The translations under genes and the position numbers were made by a program. Source: Limnoperna fortunei (lineage: Eukaryota > Mollusca > Bivalvia > Mytilida > Modiolidae). From it: DNA of 64,000 bases. The DNA is taken from positions 60,481,640-60,545,639 of the forward strand of contig OX104112.1 of assembly GCA_944474755.1 (NCBI GenBank), written 5' to 3'. The notes under the pieces are model-generated. The model did not search any database, was not told where the DNA came from, and worked only from the letters and a program-made list of their open reading frames with translations. This document shows, piece after piece, positions 24,073-34,135 of this stretch; position 1 is the stretch's first letter, and every line of letters starts with the position of its first letter.

Positions 24073-24135
24073 TCCGTCGAGAATCCTCTGCGTGGGACAC
24101 AAAAAAATGTTGGACGGCAAAGGATTCTCGGACTA
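24073..24135. mobile_element. 63-bp hairpin element
   Basis: The left arm (GTCCGTCGAGAATCCTCTGC) is inverted as GGCAAAGGATTCTCGGAC at the right end, with a loop that includes AAAAAAATG. A related half lies inside the SINE at 4230-4276 and a small palindrome with the same TGCCGTCCA core at about 47865-47893. It looks like a tiny mobile palindrome family. Confidence 0.55.
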
Positions 24136-24509
24136 ATGTTTAGTGTATAAATGTAGGAAGTGAAAGCCTTGAAATCGATCGTTTCTAAATATTTTGATTG
24201 AATGATTTACTTTGAAATGCATTACACATGTACTATCTTTATCTGACCGTCGTAGTTGGTTTTAAGCCGAAACAATTTAAATGTCCCGGAAATGCAATGG
24301 TGGGTTGTCTGCCCCGAACTACAACAAAATCGCATTTGGTAAAAGATTTAGTTGCTGATTATAACTAAATTTTAAACCGCCTCTCTTGAATTTTCCTGCT
24401 TCTAGTTTTTATCTTTTTGCTGGGCAGGGGCATCGAGTTATAAATAATGGAGCGGGTTCGACTACAACCCTAACCAGAATGCCAGTTTCCTTCCCTTAGA
24501 GTTAGACTA

Positions 24510-24744
24510 CTGGTCACAGAGTAGTTCTCGCCGGCAAGTAATTCTCGCCACCCGATTTTTTGACAGTATTTGTGAAAAATTAGAATTTTAAAAGGGATAA
24601 TCGTAATTTGTTTTGGATTAAACATAGTGAAATCTATCAAATGAAACCTTTTTTGTCGATTTTAATGGAAAAATAACGGCGCAGTCACCAAAATGGCGAG
24701 AATTGCTTCTGTCATTTTTATGGCGAGAACTACTCTCTGACCAG
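24510..24744. mobile_element. 235-bp MITE with TA target site
   Basis: It begins CTGGTCACAGAGTAGTTCTC and ends with the complement (GAGAACTACTCTCTGACCAG), flanked by TA at 24508-24509 and 24745-24746. A second, inner inverted motif (TTCTCGCCACC / AAATGGCGAGAATTG) lies about 20 bp in. TA flanks and short TIRs fit the Tc1/mariner group; no transposase is present. Confidence 0.75.
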
Positions 24745-24775
24745 TAAGGCTTAGTTCCTAGCATATCCTAACTAC

Positions 24776-24862
24776 TGGTCAGAGAGTAGGTTCTCGCCAT
24801 TTGAAAGCTGTTCTCGTCATTTTGCTGATTGTATCGTTATTTTCCTATTAAAATCTACCATA
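24776..24862. mobile_element. Truncated, inverted second copy of the 24.5-kb MITE
   Basis: CTGGTCAGAGAGTAGGTTCT follows a TA at 24774-24775 and runs on through GTTATTTTCCTATTAAAATC. This matches the reverse complement of the right half of the neighbouring MITE with a short internal deletion. Its other end is missing. Confidence 0.65.
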
Positions 24863-25416
24863 GGCATGGGTTGCTCCATTACGATTGCAACTTCGTTCAA
24901 ACTGTATTCTATGGCCACATACTCGAATTTCGACGATTTTCCTTCATTCAGCTATGTAAACATTGAACCCAAGACTAAATTACTTTTAAAATATTGTGTA
25001 TTTATTGCTCTAACTAAGAGAATCCTAAATAATAAAATACAGTGCGTTCCAATGAAATTAAGATCTGTTAAAGAGACACACTTTTATCGCCGAAGTGTTG
25101 ACGTATTCTGAAGAGGGTTTTTTGCATGAAAAATGAAAACTGCTTACCGTGTATGGTTCAGCTTATGCTCCTTTTGTAGATCAAGAAGGGTACATTTTGA
25201 AATCAATAATTATTTCCTGGAGATATTCTGTCAGTTTTGAAAGGGCGATTTTCCATAGTAACATTTGACCTCAATTAGAACAGAAGTGTACTTTAGGAAC
25301 AATCGATTGTTGTCTACTCGAAATCTTCTGGGTGATGTCGTCTGCAGTTAAGGCGGGAAAAGTCTTGCGATTTTTTCGAATACCTTTGAACGTTATGAAA
25401 GCAGACGAACATTTAA
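24863..25416. other. No supported gene
   Basis: The 81-residue ORF at 24866-25111 starts inside or next to the MITE remnant and shows no family likeness. Confidence 0.4.
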
Positions 25417-25554
25417 AACTATAAAAAATATTTTCTCCATCGAGGGATACCAAAATTTACGTTTTGCACATTGTATAATCCATGTAGCAGATTATATTAA
25501 ATGTGCACAACGAAATTTTGTTATCCCTCGATGGAGAAAATATTTTTTATAGTT
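25417..25554. mobile_element. 138-bp near-perfect foldback element
   Basis: Arms of about 55 bp (AACTATAAAAAATATTTTCT… and its complement) enclose a loop of about 27 bp. CTCCATCGAGGGATA and TATCCCTCGATGGAG mark the matching mid-arm sequences. It is non-coding. The high arm identity suggests a young foldback MITE; transcribed, it would form a long hairpin RNA. Confidence 0.8.
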
Positions 25555-26040
25555 AATACTTATAAATAAATTCAAACAATAGAATAAACTCAACAATTTT
25601 ATTTTTGTAACTGGACATTTTTGAAAAATGAGATAAATACAAAAACTGTTACTAGTGTTAGTTTCCCGTGGAGTAATATATGACATCAAATGGCGCGTTT
25701 CTCCATGAGGATCAAATCTGTTGTCCATCCTCTGACAGAAAATATTTTCCAGCCAATCAAAAGTCAGTATTCTCGCAAAATTTATTTACTATTTCAAGTA
25801 TTTAGTATATGTAAACATCGTAAGGACCCTTTAGAAACAAAAATGGCTTACTTATTATTAAAAATTCCCATAGCAAAAGTCAAGGACGATTTGTAACAAC
25901 TAAACAATTATACATATTATAAAACATGGACAGGTTATCGTATCTACATTTTTCCTACTGAATTCTGGCAATAAAAAGGTAAAATATAGAATAATACAAA
26001 AATGCAAGCAAAAAAATTTTTACATGGGGGTTTGGCATTT
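25555..26040. other. No supported gene
   Basis: AT-rich sequence with two short ORFs of no recognisable family. Confidence 0.4.
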
Positions 26041-26195
26041 AATATTATATGTTATTCGGGATCTTCACAGGGGATACGGGTTCATATTCCCTGTCTGTGT
26101 TTTATATTCCCTGAGCCGGAGGCGAAGGGAATATAGAACACAGACAGGGAATATGAACCGTATCCCCTGTGAAGCCCGAATAACATTTATATTCT
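26041..26195. mobile_element. Near-perfect inverted repeat element
   Basis: GTTATTCGGGATCTTCACAG begins a left arm of about 60 bp that is inverted on the right as far as CCCGAATAAC (26175-26184). The loop is GC-rich (GAGCCGGAGGCGAAG). The match extends outward, more loosely, into flanking ATAT sequence. Non-coding. Confidence 0.75.
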
Positions 26196-26731
26196 GTTGA
26201 AGTCTTCTTGTACTAACATTCTAGAGTATATAATTAGATTATAGACATTTCTCATGCTTTAGTTTGGACCACCCGACTATCGGAGAACCTACCATTCAAC
26301 ACATTTGAGCTTCCAACGAAACTTTTTATGGCATTTTAAATTTTATAACCTTTATTTCTTTGCGACTTTTTATTCCCAGCTCAACTTTTAATGATAAATT
26401 TCACTTTCGAAGTGCTATGCAAATGCCTTTGTTTGCCATTTTGAAGACTTCAAGTTATCGGTTATCTCCCTTGTTAATATCAAGACAAATCGCAGACGGA
26501 GATGAAAGATTCCGTAAAATGCATGTATTTAAAATCGATATTTGATATCTTTATATTATGTTTAACTATTTATGTTATGTAAAACAAATAAATTATTCAA
26601 TGAATAGACGCCATTTTGAAACTGGTTTTAATATCCCCGGGGTTTCACAGGGAATACGGTATGATATCCCCGTCTTGATTAACCAATCAAATTGTAGGGA
26701 TTCACTAGATACATTACTTCAACAGAATATA
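26193..26731. mobile_element. Possible second element sharing ends with the 26.0-kb palindrome
   Basis: TATTCTGTTGAAGT near 26190-26204 is inverted as ACTTCAACAGAATA at about 26716-26729, bracketing about 510 bp. Inside, GGGGTTTCACAGGGAATACG (about 26639) is a diverged form of the GGGGATACGG/CACAGGG arm of the neighbouring palindrome. The two structures look like nested or recombined members of one family. Confidence 0.5.
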
Positions 26732-27095
26732 GTATAATATCATATTAGAATACAGTTTGAACCATGTCACAATCTTAATGGAGCAACCATATGATGTTCT
26801 TTAAAGGCTTTGAATCCCAAACTGTGGTAAAAAAATGATTTACCAGTAATGAGCAACACGCGACACGGATGGCTTGTTTTGAAGGGCTGTTCCAATTACA
26901 AAACTGCAACTCCCACTGGAAAGCTATTGCGTATGAAATATTTATCTTTTAAATTGCGACACACGCTTTAAATATCTGTTGCAATATATTGTATGTTATA
27001 TTGACAGAACAGCCATGGATAGTGGCAATGATATTTTCTATAGGTACATAAATATCATAATGTACTGTAATTGTCTTGTTAGAATAAAAAAAAAA
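26732..27095. other. No supported gene
   Basis: Nothing recognised. Confidence 0.4.
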
Positions 27096-27247
27096 TAATG
27101 GAGGCTAGGATTTATAATTGTTTTACAACAAGATGACCATTTATGTAGTTATTTTAACCCTCACTGTCGCTCTGGATAAAAAATAATACATGTACAACAT
27201 AAATGGTCCCCCCGTTGTAAAACAATGACAAACCACAGCCTCATTAA
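27096..27247. mobile_element. 152-bp MITE-like inverted repeat
   Basis: TAATGGAGGCTAGGATTT at the left is imperfectly inverted as AAACCACAGCCTCATTA at the right. The matching inner blocks are TTGTTTTACAAC with its complement GTTGTAAAACAA, and CCATTTATGT with ACATAAATGG. Arms are about 50 bp. Non-coding. Confidence 0.7.
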
Positions 27248-27856
27248 ATTATTTCTTAATTAGAGTGTAGCTCTGGTGAAATACAAAAACATGCTGCTAC
27301 GGTTGTGGTCATTTACTAGTTCTTTTGATATGTTCCTGTCAACACTGAAGTTGTGGCTTTTTACTCCAACCTTTAGTGACAAACATTAGCAGTTTTTCTG
27401 CTGAGCATATCATAGCAATACATAAATGGACCAGGGGTTCCATTGCAAAATCGGAGATTGTATATGTACCACCTGGAGTTTTTTCCCTATTGGTGTACAC
27501 TTAATGTGCAACAAGAAAAGCCCTTTTAACATATGCATAGTAGTACAAAAAAATATTTATAATTAAAATGGGACATTCTTAGTCGCATATAAATGTACAT
27601 TTAATTTTTTCAGATTTTATATCATATACTAGTATATATTTTTTTCATGACATTGACAAAGTTTTCGTTGAACATCACAATAAAAATGGATATAAATAAG
27701 TTTATTTCTAATATACTAGTATATGTACATGTACTATTATGAAATTTAATTATTTTAAACATCTTGATTCATATTTTTATAAAAATTAATAAATAGCAGC
27801 ACTTTTCTGACATGTTAATTATTAATCCAACCTACATGTAGCTTCATTTCATAGAA

Positions 27857-27976
27857 TGTTTGTTTGTTTGAATGTTGTTTTAACCCCACTTTCATCAATT
27901 TTTCAGCTACATCATGGAGTCCAGTTTTTTTGGAGGAGGTAGCCAAAGTACCAGGAGAAAACCCCCAACCTTTGTT
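27857..27976 (-). mobile_element. SINE 3' fragment
   Basis: TTGTTTGTTTGAATGTTGTT, TTTTTCAGCTACATCATGGA and the CCAGGAGAAAACCCC block are the tail half of the tRNA-derived SINE on the minus strand. The tRNA-like head is absent. Confidence 0.7.
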
Positions 27977-29113
27977 TATATTTGATAGAAAAAAAATCTT
28001 TGTAATCGTGAATCAAAGTATACAGAGATATTTAATAACATAATATGAATATTGGTGCAGCCCAAATGCATGCATCGCACATTTTATGTTCATGACGTTA
28101 CTTCAGAGCACCAAAACAGCGCCTCTGCATTCCATTGGTGACTTGATGTCTTTCTGTAATGTGTTTGTGATGTCATAAAAATGTCAATTTAAAATACAGG
28201 ACAGGGAATGTTCCTGGATTTTAAGGGTTTTAGTCATTTGCATGCTGAATCGGCTCAGAATCATCCTTTGTACTGTAACATATATTTTGTACAGTATGAA
28301 CAAGTATATTCTTTCAATTGCATCTTATATATTTCTCAAAGACTGTGAATAAAATATATTTGTAAATTTTGAAAGAACTTTTCATTTTAAAACTAACTAG
28401 TAATTGCATTTGTTTATCAATTGGTTTTTTACAAATTTTTATTAAATACATGTATAATCAATTCAAATTTCAGAATTGATAATTTTTTTTCAATTTTTGT
28501 ATGCTTGTATTCGCTTAATAAGACCTATTTTGCATCTGCTTTTATAATACATACATGTATATAGAACCATCAGAAACAGAGTTCATTTTGAATTAACATT
28601 TCCCATAAATAATTAAATTCAGTCATTGCATCTTTCAACAAAGATAAGTAATTTCATTTAAATGAAGAATCGTATTCGATCAAAAGTTAGTTTACTTAGA
28701 TAATTTACATGTATATTATGTAAAAATAGGGGGTGGAAGGTTACTGTGTCTTAATGTCTTTTTTCTCTTACAGACTATTATGAACATGATGAAAATGCAG
28801 GTTTCTGACGTTTGGTGTGATTGAGTTATTTCCCTTTGGTTGAAATTTGCTTGTGACACAACATTAAAGAACAAATATTTATATTCTATGTTTTGTTCAA
28901 TCGTACATGTAATTATTTATAAATAATTTATATAGTTTAAGTGTTATTGCAGCTATGGAACAATTTGAGTATGTACGTCATGTATATCAAAATTGGTTGC
29001 AAAAGTATTTACAAAAAGTTGTTTTTGTTTTTAGGGATGAACATGCACAATAATATCAGAATTAAATGAACATACATGCTTAGGTGCTAAGAAACATATT
29101 TTTCTAGAGAATC
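27977..29113. other. DUSP22 upstream region
   Basis: No ORF was supported. A good acceptor-like site (TTTTTCTCTTACAG at about 28763-28776) followed 33 bases later by CAG|GTTTCT could mark a 5' UTR exon of DUSP22, but there is no further support. No core promoter element was clear. Confidence 0.3.
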
Positions 29114-29134
29114 ATGGGAAATGGTATGAACAAG
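29114..29134 (+). CDS. DUSP22: DUSP22 (JSP1-like) phosphatase, exon 1
   Basis: The first coding exon is only seven codons, MGNGMNK, followed at once by GTAACT. It is identical to the start of human DUSP22, where Gly2 is N-myristoylated and targets the enzyme to membranes. The start is chosen for that match and because exon 2 continues in phase 0 with VLPGLYVGNF. The whole gene has five coding exons (29114-29134, 31522-31638, 32696-32820, 33433-33604, 36039-36356) and encodes 250 residues, against about 184-205 for human isoforms. DUSP22 is an atypical dual-specificity phosphatase acting on MAP-kinase signalling (JNK pathway, Lck in vertebrates); the mussel role is inferred. Confidence 0.93.
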
Positions 29135-29179
29135 GTAACTATACACTTGACTAGTTGCAACATAATGTAGTATTGATTT

Positions 29180-30912
29180 TTAGCTCACCTGACCCAAAGG
29201 GTCAGTGTGAGCTATTCTCATCACTTTGCGTCCGTCGTCGTCTTCGTCGTCGTCGGCCGTAAACTTTTTACATTTCAATCTTCTTCTCCAAAATACCTTG
29301 GCCAATTGGAACCAAACTTGGCAGGAATGTTTTCTGGGTGGTTCTTTACAAAGTTTGAGTTTTTGGTGCTGATCAAATATTAAACATGGCTGCCAGAGCA
29401 ATTAATGCATTCTGATTGGCTGAATTTCAAATCTTCTTCTCATAAACGGCTTGTCAGATTGATTTGAAATTTTGCAGAAATGTACCTTAGATGGTCCTCT
29501 ACAAAGTTGGAGTTTTTTGTGCCAATCCAAAATCCAAGATGGCCGCCATTGCAGGACATAGTTTAACATAGGACCCTATGGGAAAAACATACAAACAACT
29601 TCTTTTCTGAAACTGTTTCACACAATGAAGCCAAATTATGATGAAAATGAAGGTTGGATAGTTATCTTAACATTTAGAGTTTTTGGAGCCTATTGCAAAT
29701 TCAACAGGGCAACTAATGCGTTTTGATTGGCTGAATTTCAGAATTCTTCATCTCATAAACTGTTTGGGGGGCCTCGGTGGCCGAGTGGTCAAGGTAGTTC
29801 GTATACTATTGATCACGTGGTCTGTCAACACTGAGATTGCGGGTTCGATTCTCACTGCAGGCAGGGTGTACTCGACTCCAATCTTAATTGACAAGGATTG
29901 CCAGTTTTCCTACCGCAGGTCGGGGGTTTTCTCCGGGTACTCCGGCTTCCTCCCCCAATAAAAACTGGACGCCATGATATAGCTGAAAAATTGCTGAAAG
30001 TGGCGTTAAACACCATCAAACAAACAAACATAAACTGTTTGGCAGATTTATTTGAAATATTGCATTAATGTACCTTAGATGGTCCTCTACAAAGTTTGAG
30101 TTTTTTGTAAAGATCCAAAATCCAAGATGGCCGCCATCGCAGGACATAGTTTAACATAGGACCCTATGGGAAAAACATACAAACAACTTTTTCTTGGAAA
30201 CTGTTCAACACAATGAAGCCAAATTAATAAGAAAATGAAGGTTGGATAATTATCTTATTATTTTGAGTTTTTCGAGCCAATTGCAAATTCAACATGGCTT
30301 TCAGGGCCATAAATGTGTTCTGATTGGCTGAATTTTAAAATTCCTTCTCATAAACCGCATGGCAGATTGATTTGAAATATTGCATTAATGTACCTTAGAT
30401 GGTCCTCTACAAAGTTAATTGAGTTCTTTGTGGTGATCCAAAATCCAAGATGGCCACCACCATGGAACACAGAATAACATAGGACCCTATGGGAAAGCTA
30501 TACAAACAGCTCTTCTGTGAAACTGTTCCTCACAAAAAACCAAATAATGCAGAAGTGAATCTTAGATAGTAATCATATTTTAAGTTTTTGAGCCAATAGG
30601 AAATTCAACATGGCTGTCAGAACTGCAAATGAGTTCTGATTGGCTGATATTTTAAAATTCATTTTCTTACAAACCGTTTTGCAGAAGGATATGTGATATT
30701 GTATGGTCCTATACCAATTTTTAGGATTTTTGTTTTGATCCAAAATACAAGATTTCTGTCGTCATGGAACATCACTTAACATACTAACCTATGAAAAAAA
30801 GTAAAAACTGCTTCTTATCAGAAACTGTCCTACAATTGACTGCTGATTGGAAATTCAAAAAGTTTTTTTTGTAAGTCAGGTGAGCGATACAGGCTCTTAA
30901 GAGCCTCTAGTG
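29180..30912. repeat. TTAGCTCACCTG-type bivalve repeat in DUSP22 intron 1
   Basis: The element opens with an almost perfect hairpin (TAGCTCACCTGACCC / GGGTCAGTGTGAGCTA, 29181-29213), then a TCGTCG-rich run. Four imperfect tandem units of about 313-323 bp follow, anchored by AGGACCCTATGGGAAA at 29570, 30158 and 30481 (spacing corrected for a SINE). It closes with GTCAGGTGAGC and GGCTCTTAAGAGCCTCTAGT, so GTCAGGTGAGC mirrors the opening GCTCACCTGAC. I recognise this as a family common in bivalve genomes. It has no coding capacity and its mobilising machinery is unknown to me. Confidence 0.8.
29768..30028 (+). mobile_element. Full-length tRNA-derived SINE with 14-bp target duplication
   Basis: This 261-bp copy is flanked by CATAAACTGTTTGG at 29754-29767 and 30029-30042. 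Its head, GCCTCGGTGGCCGAGTGG through the B-box GGTTCGATTC, resembles a class II tRNA (Leu/Ser type). A central conserved domain (GGTTTTCTCCGGGTACTCCG, AAAACTGGACGCCATGATAT) and a tail GGCGTTAAACACCATC(AAAC)n follow. It splits one of the tandem units of the 29.2-30.9 kb repeat, so it arrived later. No internal poly(A). Similar central domains are known in mollusc SINEs; the exact subfamily is not assigned. Confidence 0.93.
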
Positions 30913-31521
30913 TTTTTGATGTATTTGACCATGAACTAGAAAGAAAAATGTTTAATAAGACTACACATACAATTATTACAAAATTAATTGACTAAGCTAT
31001 TTACTACACAGTAGTACATTTACTAGAGTGTTATGAAACTGTACTCGTGAAAATGAAGAACCAATTTTGCCTTAAAATGCTCATGTCAATAATTGCCCTT
31101 CTGATGAAATAGTTCATAAAACTGAAGGTTTTAAGCACATATATTGTGTCTTGAGAGAATATTTGTGAAAAATACCAGTGAGGGATGAAAAATTTTCTGA
31201 GCTGGTAGGCAAAATAAATTAGATCTTTGAGACAAGTATTTTTCATGAATACCCCTCCTAACATGATATATCTGTTTAATTAATTCGAATATCTTTCCAT
31301 TCTTAGATCACAACTGCCAGCAGCAGTGTTGTTGTATACTACATGTATATTTATTTACTATAGGAACATTTTTCTGTATTTAAATTTGTCATGTTACGTT
31401 TACTTTGAGGTAAAATGTTAAAAACTTGCTAATGAATTTTTATGGAAAGTGTCTCACCATAGTATAAAATGACCATAAAAAACCACACAAAATTCTATTC
31501 ATGTAATAATACATTTTTTAG

Positions 31522-31638
31522 GTTTTACCAGGTCTTTATGTAGGAAACTTCAGAGATGCCAGAGATACACAGCAGTTAGCAGACAACAAAATTACACATA
31601 TTCTAGCAATACATGACCATGCCAAAAAATTATACGAG
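31522..31638 (+). CDS. DUSP22: DUSP22 exon 2
   Basis: It follows TTTTTTAG and ends TACGAG before GTATAA, phase 0 to 0, 39 codons. It reads VLPGLYVGNFRDARDTQQLA, then DNKITHILAIHDHAKKLYE, aligning with human VLPGLYIGNFKDARD…THILSVHDSA. This is the N-terminal beta-strand and helix of the DUSP fold. Confidence 0.95.
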
Positions 31639-31708
31639 GTATAACAAAAGCTGTTGTAGATATTGACAGGAAAACAGCTTATTTGATAATTTCATGAATG
31701 GTCATTAT

Positions 31709-31976
31709 TAGGGCTCGGCCATTTCGTGGGAGATGCCCTATAGGGATCAGTCTGTCTGTCTGTCCGTTCAAAGTTTGGACTCCAAACTAATCTTGTCCAA
31801 GCTATAACTTTTTATCTTTTCAGGAAGGCTTTTGATATTTGGTATGTAGGTAGATAATATCAAGACGATGTGTCGCATACCATGGTTGGTGACCTTTTGA
31901 CCTTGACCTCAAGGTCTGTGCCACAGAGATGGAAACCATCTCACTGATATCTAGTCTATATTGATATAATTTATCA
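31709..31976. repeat. Dispersed repeat, CTGTCTGTCTGTCCG type
   Basis: The segment GGGCTCGGCCATTTCG… with TCTGTCTGTCTGTCCGTTC, then TCAGGAAGGCTTTTGATATT and TGACCTTGACCTCAAGG, resembles a repeat class I associate with bivalve genomes. Only one copy lies in this window, so the call rests on recognition. It runs directly into the SINE fragment at 31978. Confidence 0.45.
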
Positions 31977-31977
31977 T

Positions 31978-32190
31978 AGAAACAAACACTGAGGTTGCAG
32001 GTTTCGAGTCTCACTGCAGGGGTGTACTTCTATCTTAATTGACAAGGATTGCGAGTTTTCCTACTGAAGGTCTGGGGTTTTTCTCTGGGTATTCCAACTT
32101 CCTCACCCCAATAAAAAATGGAAGACATGATATACTGTAGCTGAAAATTGATGAAAGTGGGATTTAAAACCATTTAAACATACAAAATCA
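31978..32190 (+). mobile_element. 5'-truncated tRNA-derived SINE
   Basis: It starts within the tRNA-like head (ACACTGAGGTTGCAGGTTTC) and continues through the central domain (GGTCTGGGGTTTTTCTCTGG) to a degraded tail (AAACCATTTAAACATAC). The A-box region is missing. Confidence 0.75.
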
Positions 32191-32477
32191 TAGAAGCATA
32201 TAATCAAACTTAGAATGTCAACATTTTATTAGATACAGCTATTTGAAAAATGGTGTCTACCAGTATTGTTGGTGAAAATAGCCATTTGTTATGTTGCAAT
32301 TGTTCCTGGTCAGCATTATAAGCTCATTTAGTAAAACAAATTTGGATTTTAAAAAATTATATCACATATGTGTGTACAAGCTTTTTTCACTACAGAGCAT
32401 CAGAATGTTTATTTTCCAGTACATAGTAAACAGCTTTAAAATCTCCACTGTTCAAGGTAGATATTTGTAACATTGAC

Positions 32478-32626
32478 TTCTGAGGTGGATTTCACTAAAA
32501 GTCCTAAGTCTTAAATTTAGTCTTAAGTGTAGTCATAAGTGTGATTTCCATGATTTCGATTGGTTAAAACATACACTTAGGACTATCTCAGACTTTTGGT
32601 ATTTTGTGAAACTGACCACTGTTCTT
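32478..32626. mobile_element. Imperfect TIR (MITE-like) element in DUSP22 intron 2
   Basis: GGTGGATTTCACTAAAAGTC at the left and GACTTTTGGTATTTTGTGAA…CTGACCACTG at the right are imperfect inverted repeats, with CTTAAGTG / CACTTAGG inside. About 150 bp, non-coding, no clear target duplication. Confidence 0.55.
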
Positions 32627-32695
32627 TTAAACTTAATTAAAAAAAGATCTATTCTTGTTGTATATGACTAACTTTCAAACAATTATATTTGGCAG

Positions 32696-32820
32696 GATAA
32701 AGAGTACCTCTGTATTGAGGCCAGTGATAATGCTCAACAGGACCTCACCCAGTATTTCCCAGAATGCATTGATTTTATACACAAGGCCAGACTGAACAAT
32801 GGAGGAGTATTAGTTCACTG
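32696..32820 (+). CDS. DUSP22: DUSP22 exon 3 (general acid Asp57)
   Basis: It follows TTTGGCAG and ends in phase 2 (TG) before GTAAAC, giving 41 codons plus a split Cys. It reads DKEYLCIEASDNAQQDLTQY… and ends NNGGVLVH-C. The Asp in EASDN is residue 57, the position of the general acid in human DUSP22. The split codon supplies catalytic Cys88. Confidence 0.95.
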
Positions 32821-33432
32821 GTAAACGTGTGCTATTTTTCAAAACTAATTTTTGCCTTCCAGTATTAAATATTGTGAAAAATTCAAAGTTAAACATCTTT
32901 TTAATCACAGCATATTATTAACTGTAATTTAGAGTATAGGGAACTTGTTATGTTGTGGTGTTTTGTTTGCTAAGCTTTCATTGCACCTCTAATCTACTGT
33001 TATTAACACTAAAAGTTTAGCAAATTTTATTGCTATTAAAATGTTAATAATCGTTCACTATATTATTACCTTGTTTGTACATTTATTTAAAATAAGTTAA
33101 TTAGGGAACCAGCTTATCATTAGAAATTGATGCCTAGCAGTATTATCAACACATTTTAAACTGTCCTTATTGGAACATTTATTATACCAATGTGTATTAG
33201 AAGCAATTTATTTACTACAAAATCTAATATTAGGAAATGCGTTCTGAATTGAATTTTTGCCACCAACACAGACATTTTTAATAGGTTTTTGACAAGTTTC
33301 ACTAATAAGTAATGCTGTTATAAACATTTATTTTCTTGTTTACTTTTATTTATAAAAATAATAGTGGTTATATACTAGTATTAAGAAATAACAAACTTGT
33401 GTGGCCTGTTTTTTATTTGCATTTATTTACAG

Positions 33433-33604
33433 TTTAGCTGGTGTATCTAGAAGTGTGACAGTTACGGCAGCATATATTATGACTGCAACAAACCTTGGGT
33501 GGAGAGATGCTCTTAATTGTATACGAGGTGTTCGTAATGGTGCCAATCCTAACTTTGGTTTTCAAAAGCAACTACAAAATTATGAAAATGAAGGGCTTCA
33601 GGAG
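33433..33604 (+). CDS. DUSP22: DUSP22 exon 4 (phosphate-binding loop)
   Basis: It follows TTTATTTACAG and begins by completing Cys88, then LAGVSRSVTVTAAYIMTATN. Together with exon 3 it forms HCLAGVSRS, the HCxxGxxRS signature with the invariant Arg94. The later part, RGVRNGANPNFGFQKQLQNY, matches the conserved ANPNFGFQxQL segment. It ends CTTCAGGAG before GTAAAT, phase 0. Confidence 0.96.
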
Positions 33605-34038
33605 GTAAATGTGTTGTTTTTAATACTTTATGCTGATACTAAAATGAGAAAAGCACAAGTTTATAATGCAATTATTATTGAATGTGTTTTTATCATAGGT
33701 GTATGATAGCTTCTTTCTCCATATGGTTTAGTTATTTTTATTTCTAAGTGCAATGTAAGAAAATTTGACATACATAAATATTTTTACTCTAATATATTTG
33801 ATTCTAAAGATATGTATCAGAAGCTAACATGTTGATATCTAAAGTTTTGCTTTATGATAAATTTGGGGAAACTTCATATAGACCAACATCATTCAAAGTG
33901 AAATCAATTTTAACAGCATTTTGCATTTGATTTCCCAATGAAGAATGTTAATTGTCAAAGATTTTCACCAAGAGATCTTCTCTGCTCAATTACAGTTAAT
34001 TTGTTCTTTGGGGGCTTGAGTTTACATTTATAACCAGG

Positions 34039-34135
34039 GCCTCGGTGGCAGAGTGGTCAAGGTAGTTAATCATTTACTTTTGATCATGGGGTCTGTCAAC
34101 ACTGAGATTGCTGGTTCGAGTCTCACTGCGGGCCT
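34039..34135 (+). mobile_element. SINE tRNA-like head only
   Basis: GGCCTCGGTGGCAGAGTGGT to GGTTCGAGTCTCACTGCGGG is a head fragment with both A and B boxes. The central domain and tail are missing. It is not a functional tRNA: it cannot fold into a clean cloverleaf and belongs to the same family as the full SINEs. Confidence 0.75.

Noticed and set aside
29783..29861. Possible tRNA gene (A and B boxes present)
   Set aside because: It is the head of a SINE with a tail and target duplication; similar heads recur through the window and do not form a proper cloverleaf.
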